DNA from: Rhizobium sp. P38BS-XIX | GTDB lineage: Bacteria > Pseudomonadota > Alphaproteobacteria > Rhizobiales > Rhizobiaceae | Length of the DNA: 64,000 nt | Assembly: GCF_012641435.1 (NCBI RefSeq) | Contig: NZ_JABAIJ010000002.1 | Span: 248,001 to 312,000 of the forward strand | Direction of reading: 5' to 3' | Shown here: positions 26,668 to 36,129 of the stretch, in pieces | How positions within the stretch are numbered: the first letter of the stretch is position 1 | Layout: every line of letters begins with the position of its first letter | The notes under the pieces: model-generated | The model's input: the letters and a program-made list of their open reading frames with translations, nothing else | The model's database searches: none | What the model was told of the DNA's origin: nothing | Translations under genes and position numbers: made by a program

Positions 26668-27357
26668 ATGCCCGACGAACACGACGATCGAGATTTCGAC
26701 GCTCTTGCGCAGCGCCTCGCCGAAGCCGAGCGTGAACTCTCGACAATGAGGATAACGCTGCTGGAGAGCAATGCCGCCCTTCATGCGAGCCAGGAGAGGC
26801 TTCGCCGTGCGCTCGAGGTGGCGAAAATGGAGCATTGGGCCTGGAATCTCAAGACCGACGTGGTCAACCGATCCCGGTCTATTGCCGACCTCGACGCCTT
26901 AAACGAAGGCAAAGCCGACTATGGCGCTTTCGACAGTTTCGTCCTGGTGCATCCCGATGATCGCGCACGACACGAGAAAATGGTGAGGGCAGCGGGAGAA
27001 AGCGGTGTCGGTTGGCATACCGAGGTCCGCATAGTTCGTCAAAACTGAGGAGAGGGTGGCTGGATGGAAGAGCGGACCGCTCATTCCATCGACCCGCTGA
27101 CAGGCGAAGCGATAATCATCGGTTTCACCTGGGATATCACCGAGCGCAAGAAAACAGAAGCGGAACTCCGCAAAAGGGAGGCAGACCTAGCCCGTGTTCA
27201 ACGGATCGGACAGGTCGGCGGCATGGACGTAGACATCGCGAATGGAATGAGCAGTCAAGAGACGCGCAACTTCCGGCCTGTCGTCGGGGTGGATTCTCGC
27301 GATGAAGGATGTGAAACGGAGCCTGCGCAGACGGTCTCGTCCGAATCAAGGCCGGAC
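26668..27357 (+). pseudogene. PAS-domain sensor gene, broken and cut by IS21
   Basis: A coiled-coil start (AQRLAEAERELSTMRITLLE) leads to a PAS domain (ALEVAKMEHWAWNLKTDVVN, VHPDDRARHEKMVRAAGESG). An in-frame TGA at 27046-27048 interrupts the PAS. The same frame then continues as GWMEERTAHSIDPLTGEAII, GFTWDITERKKTEAELRKRE and the start of a second PAS (VQRIGQVGGMDVDI). It ends at the IS21 left end near 27358. The kinase or GGDEF output part is missing and not found beyond the element. Such proteins in rhizobia are usually HWE histidine kinases. Confidence 0.75.
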
Positions 27358-27429
27358 TGTTGGTTTCCGCGCGGAACTGAGCCGGTTTTTCCACCGAGAA
27401 GTGAGCCACCTCTGAGTATGGTTTTCTGA

Positions 27430-28224
27430 TCAGAGTTTGGTCAAGGGATTCGTCTTTTCTCCTCTCTTCTGTGCTACTGCGGCCGAGCTAGCCTTGAAGC
27501 GGAAGCTGTCGTTGCCGGTTTCCAGGATATGACAACGGTGGGTCAGGCGGTCGAGCAAAGCGGTGGTCATCTTGGCGTCGCCGAAGACCGTTGCCCATTC
27601 GCTGAAGCTGAGATTGGTGGTGATAACGACGCTTGTGCGCTCGTAAAGTTTGCTCAGCAGATGGAAGAGCAGCGCTCCACCCGACGCACTGAACGGAAGG
27701 TAGCCCAATTCGTCCAGGATCAGCAGATCGAGGCGAACCAGTGTTTCGGCGATCTGACCGGCCTTCCCTTTGGCCTTCTCCTGTTCGAGCGCGTTGACCA
27801 ATTCTATGGTCGAGAAGAAGCGGACCTTTCGGCGGTGATGCTCGATGGCCTGGACTGCGAGGGCGGTTGCGACATGCGTTTTTCCTGTGCCCGGTCCGCC
27901 GACAAGCACGATATTATGCGCTCCGTCGATGAACTCGCATCGGTGCAACTGGCGCACCGTCGCTTCGTTGATCTCGCTGGCGGCGAAGTCGAACCCGGAG
28001 ATGTCCTTGTAGGCTGGGAAGCGAGCAGCCTTCATGTGATAGGCGATGGAACGGACCTCGCGCTCGGCCATCTCGGCCTTCAGCAATTGGGACAGGATCG
28101 GTACGGCCGCATCGAACGCTGGCGCTCCTTGCTCGATCAGGTCCGTTACGGCCTGGGCCATGCCGTACATCTTCAGGCTACGCAGCATGATGACGACGGC
28201 AGCGCTGGCAGGATCATGACGCAT
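27430..28224 (-). CDS. istB: IS21 helper ATPase IstB
   Basis: A 264-residue AAA+ ATPase that assists the IstA transposase in target selection. It has Walker [16 protein letters not shown], Walker [13 protein letters not shown] and the family segment [21 protein letters not shown] chose ATG 28224 because GGAGG lies 5 bases upstream; the start overlaps the end of istA, so the two are translationally coupled. Length is normal. Confidence 0.95.
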   Translation of the reverse strand: MRHDPASAAVVIMLRSLKMYGMAQAVTDLIEQGAPAFDAAVPILSQLLKAEMAEREVRSIAYHMKAARFPAYKDISGFDFAASEINEATVRQLHRCEFIDGAHNIVLVGGPGTGKTHVATALAVQAIEHHRRKVRFFSTIELVNALEQEKAKGKAGQIAETLVRLDLLILDELGYLPFSASGGALLFHLLSKLYERTSVVITTNLSFSEWATVFGDAKMTTALLDRLTHRCHILETGNDSFRFKASSAAVAQKRGEKTNPLTKL

Positions 28225-29731
28225 GGCGACCTCCGATCCGGACGCGCAGACCATCGTAGCGCTCGACATTGGCCCTGGGTTCGTGAAGCAAGGTCAGCGC
28301 CTGCGGCGTATCGATATCGGGGCCATCGGTTGTCTTGCCGTCGATCAGCCGATGCAGCAGATTCAGCACATGCGTCTTGGTCGCCACGCCTGCATCCAGA
28401 GCCAGTTCCACAGCCCTGACGACGACCTGTTCGTCGTGATGAAGCACAAGCGCGAGGATATCGACCATCTCACGGTCACCGCCAGGGCGGCGGAGCATCT
28501 GGTCCTGCAGTTGCCGAAAGGCCACCGGTAATTCCAGGAAGGGTGCGCCATTGCGCAGAGCACCGGGCTTGCGCTGGATGACAGCAAGGTAGTGCCACCA
28601 GTCGTAAATCGTTCGCGGCGGCTTGTCGTGGCTGCGTTCAATGATCCGCGGATGTTCGCAGAGGATATTGCCCTCGGCCGCAACAACCAGCCGCTCTGGA
28701 TAAATCCGCAGGCTGACGGGCCGGTTCGCAAAAGACGCAGGCACGCTGTAGCGGTTCCGCTCGAAGGTGATCAGGCATGTCGGCGAGACGCGCTTGCTCT
28801 GCTCGACAAAGCCGTCAAAAGCGGTAAGCAATGCCATCAATGCTGACCGCTCATCAGCCCAAACATCCGCGATCGTGCCGGGCAAAGTGCCATGCGGCGT
28901 TTCCCGCCACAGGTCCTGGCATCGTTGTTCCAGCCAGACATTCAATGCCGCCAGGTCCGGGAAGTCGGGCATCTGTTGCCACAGCCGCGGTCGGGCATCC
29001 TGGACGTTCTTCTCGACCTGACCCTTCTCCCAGCCCGCAGCCGGATTGCAGAACTCAGGCGCAAAGACGTAGTGGTTCGTCATCGCGAGGAAGCGAATGT
29101 TGACCTGACGCTCCTTGCCGCGGCCGACGCGATCGACCGCCGTCTTCATGTTATCGTAGATGCCGCGACTAGGTATGCCGCCGAAGACCCGGAAGCCGTG
29201 CCAATGGGCGTCGAAGAGCATCTCGTGCGTTTGCAGCAGGTAGGCTCTGACCAGGAAAGCTCGACTGTGTGATAGCTTGATGTGGGCGACCTGAAGCTTC
29301 GTGCGCTCGCCGCCGATCACGGCATAGTCCTCACTCCAATCAAATTGGAATGCCTCGCCAGCGCGGAAAGACAGCGGAACGAATATGCCGCGGCCCGTCG
29401 TCTGCTGCTCAACCCGCCACTCACGGGCGAACGCGGCGACCCGACCGTAGGAGCCGGTGAAGCCCAGAGCCATCAGATCGGCATGAAGTTGCTTCAGCGT
29501 TCGGCGCTGCTTGCGTGATCTCCCGGCCTCGGTCTTCAGCCAGCCAGCGAGTTTGTCGGCGAACGGATCAAGCTTGCTCGGTCGTTCCGGTACCGTGAAC
29601 TTCGGCTCGATCGTACCAGCGCTCAGATACTTCGCGATCGTATTGCGCGACAATCCGGTTCGTCGGCTGATCTCGCGCACCGACAGCTTCTCACGCAATG
29701 CCATCCGACGGATGATGTTTAAAAGTCCCAT
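28214..29731 (-). CDS. istA: IS21 transposase IstA
   Basis: A 505-residue DDE transposase. The N-terminal helix-turn-helix is [20 protein letters not shown]. The rve core has [14 protein letters not shown] (first Asp), [11 protein letters not shown] (second Asp) and [16 protein letters not shown] (Glu). The C-terminal beta-barrel segment includes [20 protein letters not shown]. The ATG at 29731 (GGAGTG upstream) is preferred over the in-frame codon at 29797. No break is seen. Confidence 0.95.
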   Translation of the reverse strand: MGLLNIIRRMALREKLSVREISRRTGLSRNTIAKYLSAGTIEPKFTVPERPSKLDPFADKLAGWLKTEAGRSRKQRRTLKQLHADLMALGFTGSYGRVAAFAREWRVEQQTTGRGIFVPLSFRAGEAFQFDWSEDYAVIGGERTKLQVAHIKLSHSRAFLVRAYLLQTHEMLFDAHWHGFRVFGGIPSRGIYDNMKTAVDRVGRGKERQVNIRFLAMTNHYVFAPEFCNPAAGWEKGQVEKNVQDARPRLWQQMPDFPDLAALNVWLEQRCQDLWRETPHGTLPGTIADVWADERSALMALLTAFDGFVEQSKRVSPTCLITFERNRYSVPASFANRPVSLRIYPERLVVAAEGNILCEHPRIIERSHDKPPRTIYDWWHYLAVIQRKPGALRNGAPFLELPVAFRQLQDQMLRRPGGDREMVDILALVLHHDEQVVVRAVELALDAGVATKTHVLNLLHRLIDGKTTDGPDIDTPQALTLLHEPRANVERYDGLRVRIGGRHAS

Positions 29732-29843
29732 GTGGATCACTCCGTTGCCCCCGTCGCTCATCGCGTTGGAGGAAGGTTCACATGGCTCAATTCTCAATGG
29801 AAATTATGCGCCTAACCGGCTCAGTTCTGCGTGGAAACCAACA

Positions 29844-30497
29844 CGCTGACAGCGAATGGAGAAAAGTCGCCTCATCGCGCTTCTTCAGACGTGCGAGGCT
29901 GACCAATGTCGCTGTATCCGCGAAACTTGACATCAGCATCTCACAAAAGGCGCGTGTGGCCTAACAGGTCAATCCCACTGTTTCTGGCCGTTGCGATCAT
30001 CTCGCTTTTTATCATGGGCGCCACGGCAATGGTTGCCTTCGCGTCAGAAATTTCGTGTGTGGAAATCCGATTTCGGATCAGAAAAGGCACGAACTGACCC
30101 TTCGGGCGTTGGTACACGATCTGCGTGACATATGTCCATGTACCAAATAAATCAACGCTGATCCTCTCAGGCATCGCGCTCTCCCAACAAGGCTGCGTCC
30201 CGTATTTTGGCAGCTCGCCTATTAAAGGACTCCTACCCTTTGGTACGATGAGCGTAGTTTCCGCTATCGCATGATCGTGAGTGAAAGAAACGCCTCAAAA
30301 GACGTGCGAACGTTCCAATTGGGATATTTGTTGTCCACTGCTCGGCTCGCGCATCGATTTTGGACTGAAACTGTGCCGGAAATCAATTCACTTCGCGTCG
30401 TTTCGGGAATGACTGTTTCACGATCCGCATTACCGGCAGCTTGGATCGCAGACACTCATGTCACGGTTGGACTGAGCGTCTCCCCATCAGAAATTTA
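29844..30497. other. Stretch without a supported gene
   Basis: About 650 bases between IS21 and the GntR gene. Short frames at 29906-30097 (plus, one hydrophobic stretch) and 29941-30174 (minus) overlap each other, and neither has a convincing ribosome site. I see no supported feature. Confidence 0.35.
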
Positions 30498-31208
30498 ATG
30501 AGCGATACCTTACGCAACTTGACTTCGCTGTTGCCGCATGCAGTGACTAGCAGCTCAATACGAGTGAGGACATATCGAACGCTGATGACACCTAGGCTGG
30601 CCCTTGATCGGATCGTCTACGAAAGACTTACCTCAGAACTTCTTGCCGGAAATTATAAGCCGGGGGAGCATATCACCCCGCGCGAGATTGGCAGGATGCT
30701 CAATATAAGCTCCACGCCCGTTGTCGTGGCGCTTCATAGGTTGGCAGCACAAAATCTGTTGGAGCGCTCGAATGGTGAGGGATTTTCCGTGCCGCGTTTG
30801 AGTGGCATGCAGCTGGGAGCACTCTACCACGTTCACGAGGTGCTTCTTGTTGACGCTGTAAACATCGTTCGATCGCGACGATTTCACAGAACGGCGGATG
30901 TTGAAATGGGTGAGTGTTTCGATCTCACTGCTGCGCTGACATGGAAATTCTTCCGCTCTATCTTCCTTGCGACTGGCGAGGAGGCATACATTGCTTATGG
31001 CGGTAACGTAAGCGACAGATTGCAGCCTTATCGTGTTCATAAGGACTGGGTCCTGCAAGATAGAGTGACCGAACTCCAGAAGCTCACTCGCTTCTGGGCC
31101 CGAGGCGATTTTGACAGCTTGGTGGAAGGACTGCGCATCTATCATCAACGCCGGCAGAATGTTGCAACACAGATTGTTGAGAACGCAATTAGTCGGCATT
31201 TTACATGA
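30498..31208 (+). CDS. GntR-family transcriptional regulator
   Basis: A 236-residue protein with a GntR winged helix-turn-helix: LALDRIVYERLTSELLAGNY, KPGEHITPREIGRMLNISST, PVVVALHRLAAQNLLERSNG, EGFSVPRLS. The C-terminal part is helical and FCD-like in position but lacks the clear metal-binding His/Asp pattern of that domain. The first 30 residues are unlike the family, so the true start could be the ATG at 30585. The target and ligand are unknown. It lies alone beside a PAS-only gene. Confidence 0.82.
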   Translation: MSDTLRNLTSLLPHAVTSSSIRVRTYRTLMTPRLALDRIVYERLTSELLAGNYKPGEHITPREIGRMLNISSTPVVVALHRLAAQNLLERSNGEGFSVPRLSGMQLGALYHVHEVLLVDAVNIVRSRRFHRTADVEMGECFDLTAALTWKFFRSIFLATGEEAYIAYGGNVSDRLQPYRVHKDWVLQDRVTELQKLTRFWARGDFDSLVEGLRIYHQRRQNVATQIVENAISRHFT

Positions 31209-31440
31209 CTATATTTTTGCTATGCCACGAGTTTGCAGGCAATCGATGACGATCGTGTCCATTTCTGATTGAAGTGAATTCTGCATCTGCCTTGAAAACA
31301 GCCACCAACGATTTCATTGAGGCCGTTTTCGAACGCCAGCCTAGCAAAGAATCGAAACTATTTCCGCGACAGCTCGCATTGGAGGGCATCCAACTGCCAA
31401 CCGGTCGCGTAGAACTCTTGCATGAGAGCGGAGCGGGGAA

Positions 31441-31803
31441 ATGGTGAGCGATGATCTACAGGAAGAAGCGGGAATCTTTACGTGGCCTTTGGCCGGCAAT
31501 ATGATCTACGGTGATACCGCTGTAGCCTATCTATTCGGATTGGATCCGACTCGAACCGTCAAAGGGTTGACGGCAAGGCACTATCTCAAAGGCGTGTATA
31601 CCAACGACCGCGACGTCGTTGCGCGCTTGTGGTTTCTAGCTATAAGGTCACGTAATTCTTTCCATGTTGAGTTCCGGGTGAAAGATGCTCAGGGTGTTTA
31701 CAGGCGCGTCGCTTCATCAGGACGATGTTTTGGCGACGCAATCGACCATCAAGCGCATTTTGTCGGTATTGTTTATCCGATAAGCATGTTATCGCTCGTT
31801 TGA
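31441..31803 (+). CDS. PAS-domain-only protein
   Basis: A 120-residue protein that is almost entirely one PAS_3 fold: FTWPLAGNMIYGDTAVAYLF, GLDPTRTVKGLTARHYLKGV, SFHVEFRVKDAQGVYRRVAS, FVGIVYPIS. No kinase, GGDEF or DNA-binding part is attached. GGAGCGGGGAA precedes the ATG. It may bind a ligand and act through a partner; the neighbouring GntR gene is one candidate, but this is speculation. Confidence 0.7.
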   Translation: MVSDDLQEEAGIFTWPLAGNMIYGDTAVAYLFGLDPTRTVKGLTARHYLKGVYTNDRDVVARLWFLAIRSRNSFHVEFRVKDAQGVYRRVASSGRCFGDAIDHQAHFVGIVYPISMLSLV

Positions 31804-32351
31804 GGCTTACGAATGCTCTATAATTTTTTTTGGCGCATATCGCCATTCTGCGTCTCAAAGAATCGTCTTCCGCTCTACCGATCAAAGCTCGATCGGTCAC
31901 TGCGATGCATCAATGCATCTTCCGTCGGGTTTCGACCGCCGGTGGCGTAGTGTTTCACAAACGTATCTTCTGCAGAATATCGATCAAAGTGTGCAAGTTT
32001 GGGAAGGCGTGCGTGCGGTTAGCAAATCGGCGGTCGATTGCAGCCTTTACCCTCTCAATTCAGTGGCACGCCTAACCCCAATCTCAATTCGGCTCAAACG
32101 GCCATGCGCAGTCGTTAGCTTCAAGCCACATCAGCTAGTGACTTGGTATCGGTTCCCCTGATATTCCGGCGCTCTTACCGGAATATCGAAAAACTCCTCG
32201 CTATTCCTTAGTGAGGTCTTGTTGTTAAGAACTATCAGCCTGAGGGCTAACGATAATTTGGAACAGGTCGCACGCTTTGCTCCAATAGCAGTCACGTATG
32301 GCGCCTTAACATAGCAGAACAGCTCGAAGAAGATTGAATGCTCTGCCGCGC
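31804..32351. other. Stretch without a supported gene
   Basis: About 550 bases. Overlapping short frames on plus (31830-32161) lack ribosome sites and family features. I see nothing I can support. Confidence 0.35.
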
Positions 32352-32645
32352 TCACGAGCCTATGTTGCGATCAGTCAAGCCCTTAGTCATAAGCGGCACT
32401 TCTTCGATGTTCGCTAGCAGATTTCGCTTCAGCAGGAACCGGCGAAGATTTTCGCGGATCGCAGGCAAAGGAAAAATTCCTTGTGCCGCCATATGGCACG
32501 CCTTTACGAGCACCTCGTGGGTCGTATCTCTCTCGGCCTGTGGCCAAGTGTCAAGGAAATCGAAGACGTCTTCGAGAGACGCGAGTTCCTGAATGTAGTG
32601 CTTTTTCTTCAGGAACAGTGGTGCGTCAAACAGTGTGCTCGCCAT
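32352..32645 (-). CDS. DUF982 family protein
   Basis: A 97-residue protein of DUF982, a small family nearly confined to Hyphomicrobiales and often plasmid-borne in many copies. It shows the usual pattern: APLFLKKKHYIQELASLEDV, FDFLDTWPQAERDTTHEVLV, KACHMAAQGIFPLPAIRENL, then a final Arg-rich helix. The ATG at 32645 has AAAGGAG 6 bases upstream. The function is unknown. Confidence 0.82.
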   Translation of the reverse strand: MASTLFDAPLFLKKKHYIQELASLEDVFDFLDTWPQAERDTTHEVLVKACHMAAQGIFPLPAIRENLRRFLLKRNLLANIEEVPLMTKGLTDRNIGS

Positions 32646-32764
32646 GGCAATCTCCTTTCTCATGCGCTTTTGACGGCGACGATGTAGGTGCTGAAATTGA
32701 GGATTCAAGACATGCTCTAGCGCACCGCGCATCCACGTCCGCGATCTACACACTCGCGCCAATC

Positions 32765-32950
32765 CTACGCGGCGTCGCGAAGGGCGAGTGCGATTTCAAA
32801 AATGCGCTTTGAGCGGTAAGTGAGAAGAGGAACCGGCTTGCAACCCTTCTCGGCGATTAAAAGCGACTCATCTAGAGATGCGATGACGGCCTCGATTTGA
32901 GGTACCGTAATTGCCGCATCCTCAGCGACGCGCTTGGCGGTGTTGAGCAT
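32765..32950 (-). CDS. Small hypothetical protein
   Basis: A 61-residue helical protein (NTAKRVAEDAAITVPQIEAV, IASLDESLLIAEKG, YRSKRIFEIALALRDAA). GAGGAGG precedes two adjacent ATG codons; the second (32950) has the better spacing. It lies 119 bases upstream of the DUF982 gene on the same strand and may be co-transcribed. The family is not recognised. Confidence 0.6.
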   Translation of the reverse strand: MLNTAKRVAEDAAITVPQIEAVIASLDESLLIAEKGCKPVPLLTYRSKRIFEIALALRDAA

Positions 32951-33810
32951 CATGCCCTCCTCTCGGAATCACGAAAGATGCTCCTGGTCTACGCCGCGCG
33001 CACTCGTCCTCGTAAGGCCTTTCTGAGCACTTTGGTGACCAGAGGCTTAGTCTCCACAGGGGGTTGTCGCATACCAAGACAAAAAGCTGTCAAGCACAAA
33101 TTGCCGCGCCGCTGTTCCGGTGTGCGAATTCCCGAATACAAAAAGCTGATTGTGGCCTCACTGTTCTCCGCGCTTGAGAGCTCGATCACAATTCAACCGC
33201 CTGGCAAATCTTATGTATTTACTTATTCGCGTCTCGTGCAAGCTGCGACCGTAATCAGAGAGAGAACCCAGTGCAAATCGGTCCATTTGCTGTCATGAGG
33301 CTCCTGACGTCACATTTGGCGGATCGATGGTTCACGTATGCGGCCGAACAGCTGGCATAGAGCTTCGGATTTGTTGAGTGCCCTTTCGCTGTTCCCGATG
33401 ATGTTGCTGATTGCTATCGTCCCCGATTGTGCTGCTAGGGGGAAGCTAAGCAGTGATGGTCTTTCTCCCGATGCCATGCACGTCTCAGGCCTGGATGATC
33501 GGGCATGTCACACGTGTCGTATGCGCTGCGGAAGATCTGGCGACGAAAGCAGTAGGAGCCTTCCGAGCTGTAGCGTCCGCCATCGTGAGGCGCTCGGCAT
33601 AGGGCTTAGGTTGGCCTGTTCCCTCTAGGTCTTAGGGTTGGGACCTTGCGCCCCTGTCTCATCGGCTCGTCACTGATAACGACTTCCTGAATTCGTTCGT
33701 CGAGCTTCCTGGATGGTCAACGGTTCCGACGGCTGTATAACCGACATACGGAACCTCGTTGTCCAGCCATTTGTTTGGCTCGGTAGCTTGCAAATTTAGG
33801 AGAAAAAACA
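32951..33810. other. Stretch without a supported gene
   Basis: About 860 bases upstream of the DUF72 gene. Short frames only. The single element I can point to is the possible stress promoter at 33750-33775. Confidence 0.35.
33750..33775 (+). promoter_or_regulatory. Possible EcfG/RpoE2 promoter of the DUF72 gene
   Basis: GGAAC-N17-TGTT, with the 17-base spacer also allowed for this sigma factor, 36 bases before the ATG at 33811. The first base of the -10 is off consensus. Confidence 0.45.
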
Positions 33811-34503
33811 ATGCCCATCATTGCGACCGCAGCCTGGTCTATTCCGCGAAAGGCGGCTGACCGGTTCGCGCAGGAGGGAAGCAGCTTGACCCGATACGCT
33901 TCGATCTTCAGTGGAGTAGAGGTAAATTCAACATTCTATCGTCGGCACAAGCCATCGACATTTGCGCGGTGGGCTGATTCCGTACCCGACGGATTCCTGT
34001 TTTCGGTAAAGCTTCCCCGAGAGATCACACACGATCGCGCGATGAAAAATATCGCCAAGCCGTTCGATACTTTCCTCCAGGATATCGCTCCTCTTGGCAA
34101 AAAGCGCGGACCTATACTGTGCCAGTTGCCGCCGTCGCTGACGTTTGATGCCGACGAGTGCGGCAGTGCTTTCAAGACCATGCGAACGGCAGATGGGGGA
34201 CCGATTGTCATAGAGGTGCGGCATAAGAGCTGGGCATCAGCCGGCGCGCTGGATCTGCTGAAGAGATACGAGATCGATGGGGTTCTCGCCGATCCGGCCT
34301 TGGTATGGCCAGCTGAGGATTTTTGCACAGCGCCGAAATACATTCGTCTCCACGGCAAGCCGAAGATCTACTATTCAAGCTACAGTGATGAGGAGATCAG
34401 GTGGTTCTCTGAGATGTTGGCAACGGACGGCTGGTGCGTGTTCGACAATACCGCCTCAGGGATTGCGATCGAAAACGCGTTGACTATGCTCGAAATGCAT
34501 TGA
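33811..34503 (+). CDS. DUF72 (YecE-like) protein
   Basis: A 230-residue TIM-barrel protein of the DUF72/YecE family, of unknown function. Visible signatures are TAAWSIPRKAADRFAQEGSS, YASIFSGVEVNSTFYRRHKP, WADSVPDGFLFSVKLPREIT, GPILCQLPPSLTFD, VIEVRHKSWAS and a late YIRLHGKPKIYYSSYSDEE. A probable ribosome site (TTAGGAG) precedes the ATG. Length is a little short of the usual 240-280 residues but the barrel looks complete. Confidence 0.9.
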   Translation: MPIIATAAWSIPRKAADRFAQEGSSLTRYASIFSGVEVNSTFYRRHKPSTFARWADSVPDGFLFSVKLPREITHDRAMKNIAKPFDTFLQDIAPLGKKRGPILCQLPPSLTFDADECGSAFKTMRTADGGPIVIEVRHKSWASAGALDLLKRYEIDGVLADPALVWPAEDFCTAPKYIRLHGKPKIYYSSYSDEEIRWFSEMLATDGWCVFDNTASGIAIENALTMLEMH

Positions 34504-35368
34504 ACCTTATAATTCGTTCTCCGCCAGCTGCTGTCGAACCTGCATCCGATCCGGTTTCATCGGCGAGGTGGGCGGAGCATCGGAGCGCTCCGCTCTTTCC
34601 GATCAATCGGCTTCCCAAACTTGGTCAAATTCGTCGCTACGAGTGATGTGCTGTCCAGCGGCATCAAGCGACCATGAGACTACCGCACCAGATCAGGTAA
34701 GTCCTGGATGCCGTAGCCTCCCCGCTCGTAGGGTGCGGTCAGCTATGCGGACCATCGCTGCAGGCCCTTGATCGTATCGCGACCGGTCCGGTTGTTGTTG
34801 ATATTCGACGCCTGACCTGATCGCGGATACGGGCGGCAAATGGGGCTTTTCGGATCGCGGAATGCGCTGAGCCGCCGAGGTGACGCAGATCTGTGCCCAT
34901 CGTATTCGATCGATGACCCAAGCCGGATGTCCGCCGCGAAAGAAGTTCAGATGCCTGCTCACTATGAGCTGCACGAGGAATTCAATGAGCATTACTCTGC
35001 AATCCGGGAGAGCCTCCGACACTCGGCTCATACCGCCTCGGAGTAAAACGCCGTTCGAGACCATTTGTATACCGTGCAGTAAATATACGGGGCCGGCGCC
35101 ACGTTTTATGGTGATCTCGCGATTATTCCTCATCACGGTTGCCGGTATGTCTCTTTCTCGGTTCACTGAACTTATGTCGCGCCTTGCGCGCAACGCGTGG
35201 CCGTCCCGGTCCCCTCGGAAGTATCGTCACCAGTCCGGCGACCAGTCGCGAGCGCCAAGATCATAGATATGCGGCAGGGGATCTAGCAATACCGGCAATC
35301 TCATCGGCTCGCCGGTAGTCCAAAAAGCTTCGTCTGCAGCGTATCGTCAAACGAAAGGAAGGATGCCT
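34504..35368. other. Stretch without a supported gene
   Basis: About 865 bases. A 39-codon frame ending at 35046 (plus) reads MSAAKEVQMPAHYELHEEFN and may be a remnant. Larger frames on minus look like chance. Nothing is supported with confidence. Confidence 0.35.
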
Positions 35369-35749
35369 ATGCCGCTCACTCACATTGCTCTTCGTTCCGG
35401 AAGGCCGGAATCCTACCGCATGTCGATCTGCGACGGCGTTCACCGCGCGATGAGCGAAACATTCAACGTCCCCGAAAACAATGATTTCTTGATCATCACG
35501 GAGCACGAGGCGGCGAACTTCCGCTACGACGCGACCTATCTCGGCGTCGCCCGCAGCGATGACCTCGTGTTCATCCAGATCACTGCAAACAACACCCGAA
35601 ACGTCGAGCAAAAGAAAGCCCTGTTTCAAAGGATAGCGCAACTGCTCAGCGAGGACCCCGGCCTTCGTCCGGAAGATGTCTTCATTTCTCTCGTTGAGGT
35701 CGAGAGGGAGAATTGGTCGCTCGGTCACGGCTTGGCGCAATATGCTTGA
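35369..35749 (+). CDS. Tautomerase family protein
   Basis: A 126-residue member of the 4-oxalocrotonate tautomerase/MSAD superfamily. I start it at ATG 35369 rather than 35363, because AGGAAGG is then 6 bases upstream and the mature protein begins with the catalytic Pro1 (PLTHIALRSGRPESYRMS). The body has VPENNDFLIITEHEAANFRY, FIQITANNTRNVEQKKALFQ and PEDVFISLVEVERENWSLGH, matching the longer tautomerase_2 group. The substrate is unknown. Confidence 0.88.
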   Translation: MPLTHIALRSGRPESYRMSICDGVHRAMSETFNVPENNDFLIITEHEAANFRYDATYLGVARSDDLVFIQITANNTRNVEQKKALFQRIAQLLSEDPGLRPEDVFISLVEVERENWSLGHGLAQYA

Positions 35750-35897
35750 TGCGTGCGCCTGGAGCCGATGCCTGACGGTTGTGTCAACGATACAGTAGCA
35801 AGATGCGCACCGAAAGGTCCGGAAAGCGACGCAGTGCTCCATGCAGAGCCCTTAAGGAACTGAGCAGGGTTTCGGAGACCTGACATCTACACCTTGT

Positions 35898-36128
35898 TCT
35901 CAAAAACCGGAGATCCCGGTCCTGTCCGGCAACGCTCTCCGCATGCGATCGCTCCGTCGGGCTGAACCTCTATCGGTCGCAATTTGCAATTTGCCCTCGT
36001 CGCTATCCGCAGGGTCGTAGTTGAGGTCGAGATCATTCGGATGCTTCTTGCCCGGTGGATCGCGATGGACTGAAGTATGCTTCGAACCTGTGATAACGAA
36101 TGCCAGAGAGTCCGATACGGACGGCGTC
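35898..36128 (-). pseudogene. Truncated paralogue of the 22607 small protein
   Basis: Minus-strand translation reads FVITGSKHTSVHRDPPGKKH then PNDLDLNYDPADSDEGK, closely matching the C-terminal half of the 75-residue protein at 22607. There is no start codon in frame; the N-terminal half is replaced at about 36130 by the glucose dehydrogenase remnant on the other strand. The frame runs to TGA near 35898 with unrelated residues. Confidence 0.6.
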
Positions 36129-36129
36129 G

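Larger units (their letters stand above)
27358..29843. mobile_element. IS21-family insertion sequence
   Basis: Terminal inverted repeats: left TGTTGGTTTCCGCGCGGAAC, right (reverse complement) TGTTGGTTTCCACGCAGAAC, continuing as TGAGCCGGTT on both sides, so about 30 bp with two mismatches. Inside are istB and istA on the minus strand with overlapping ends, the standard IS21 order. Both genes look intact, so the element may be active. The 4-8 bases flanking each end do not match, so no target duplication is visible. Confidence 0.9.
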
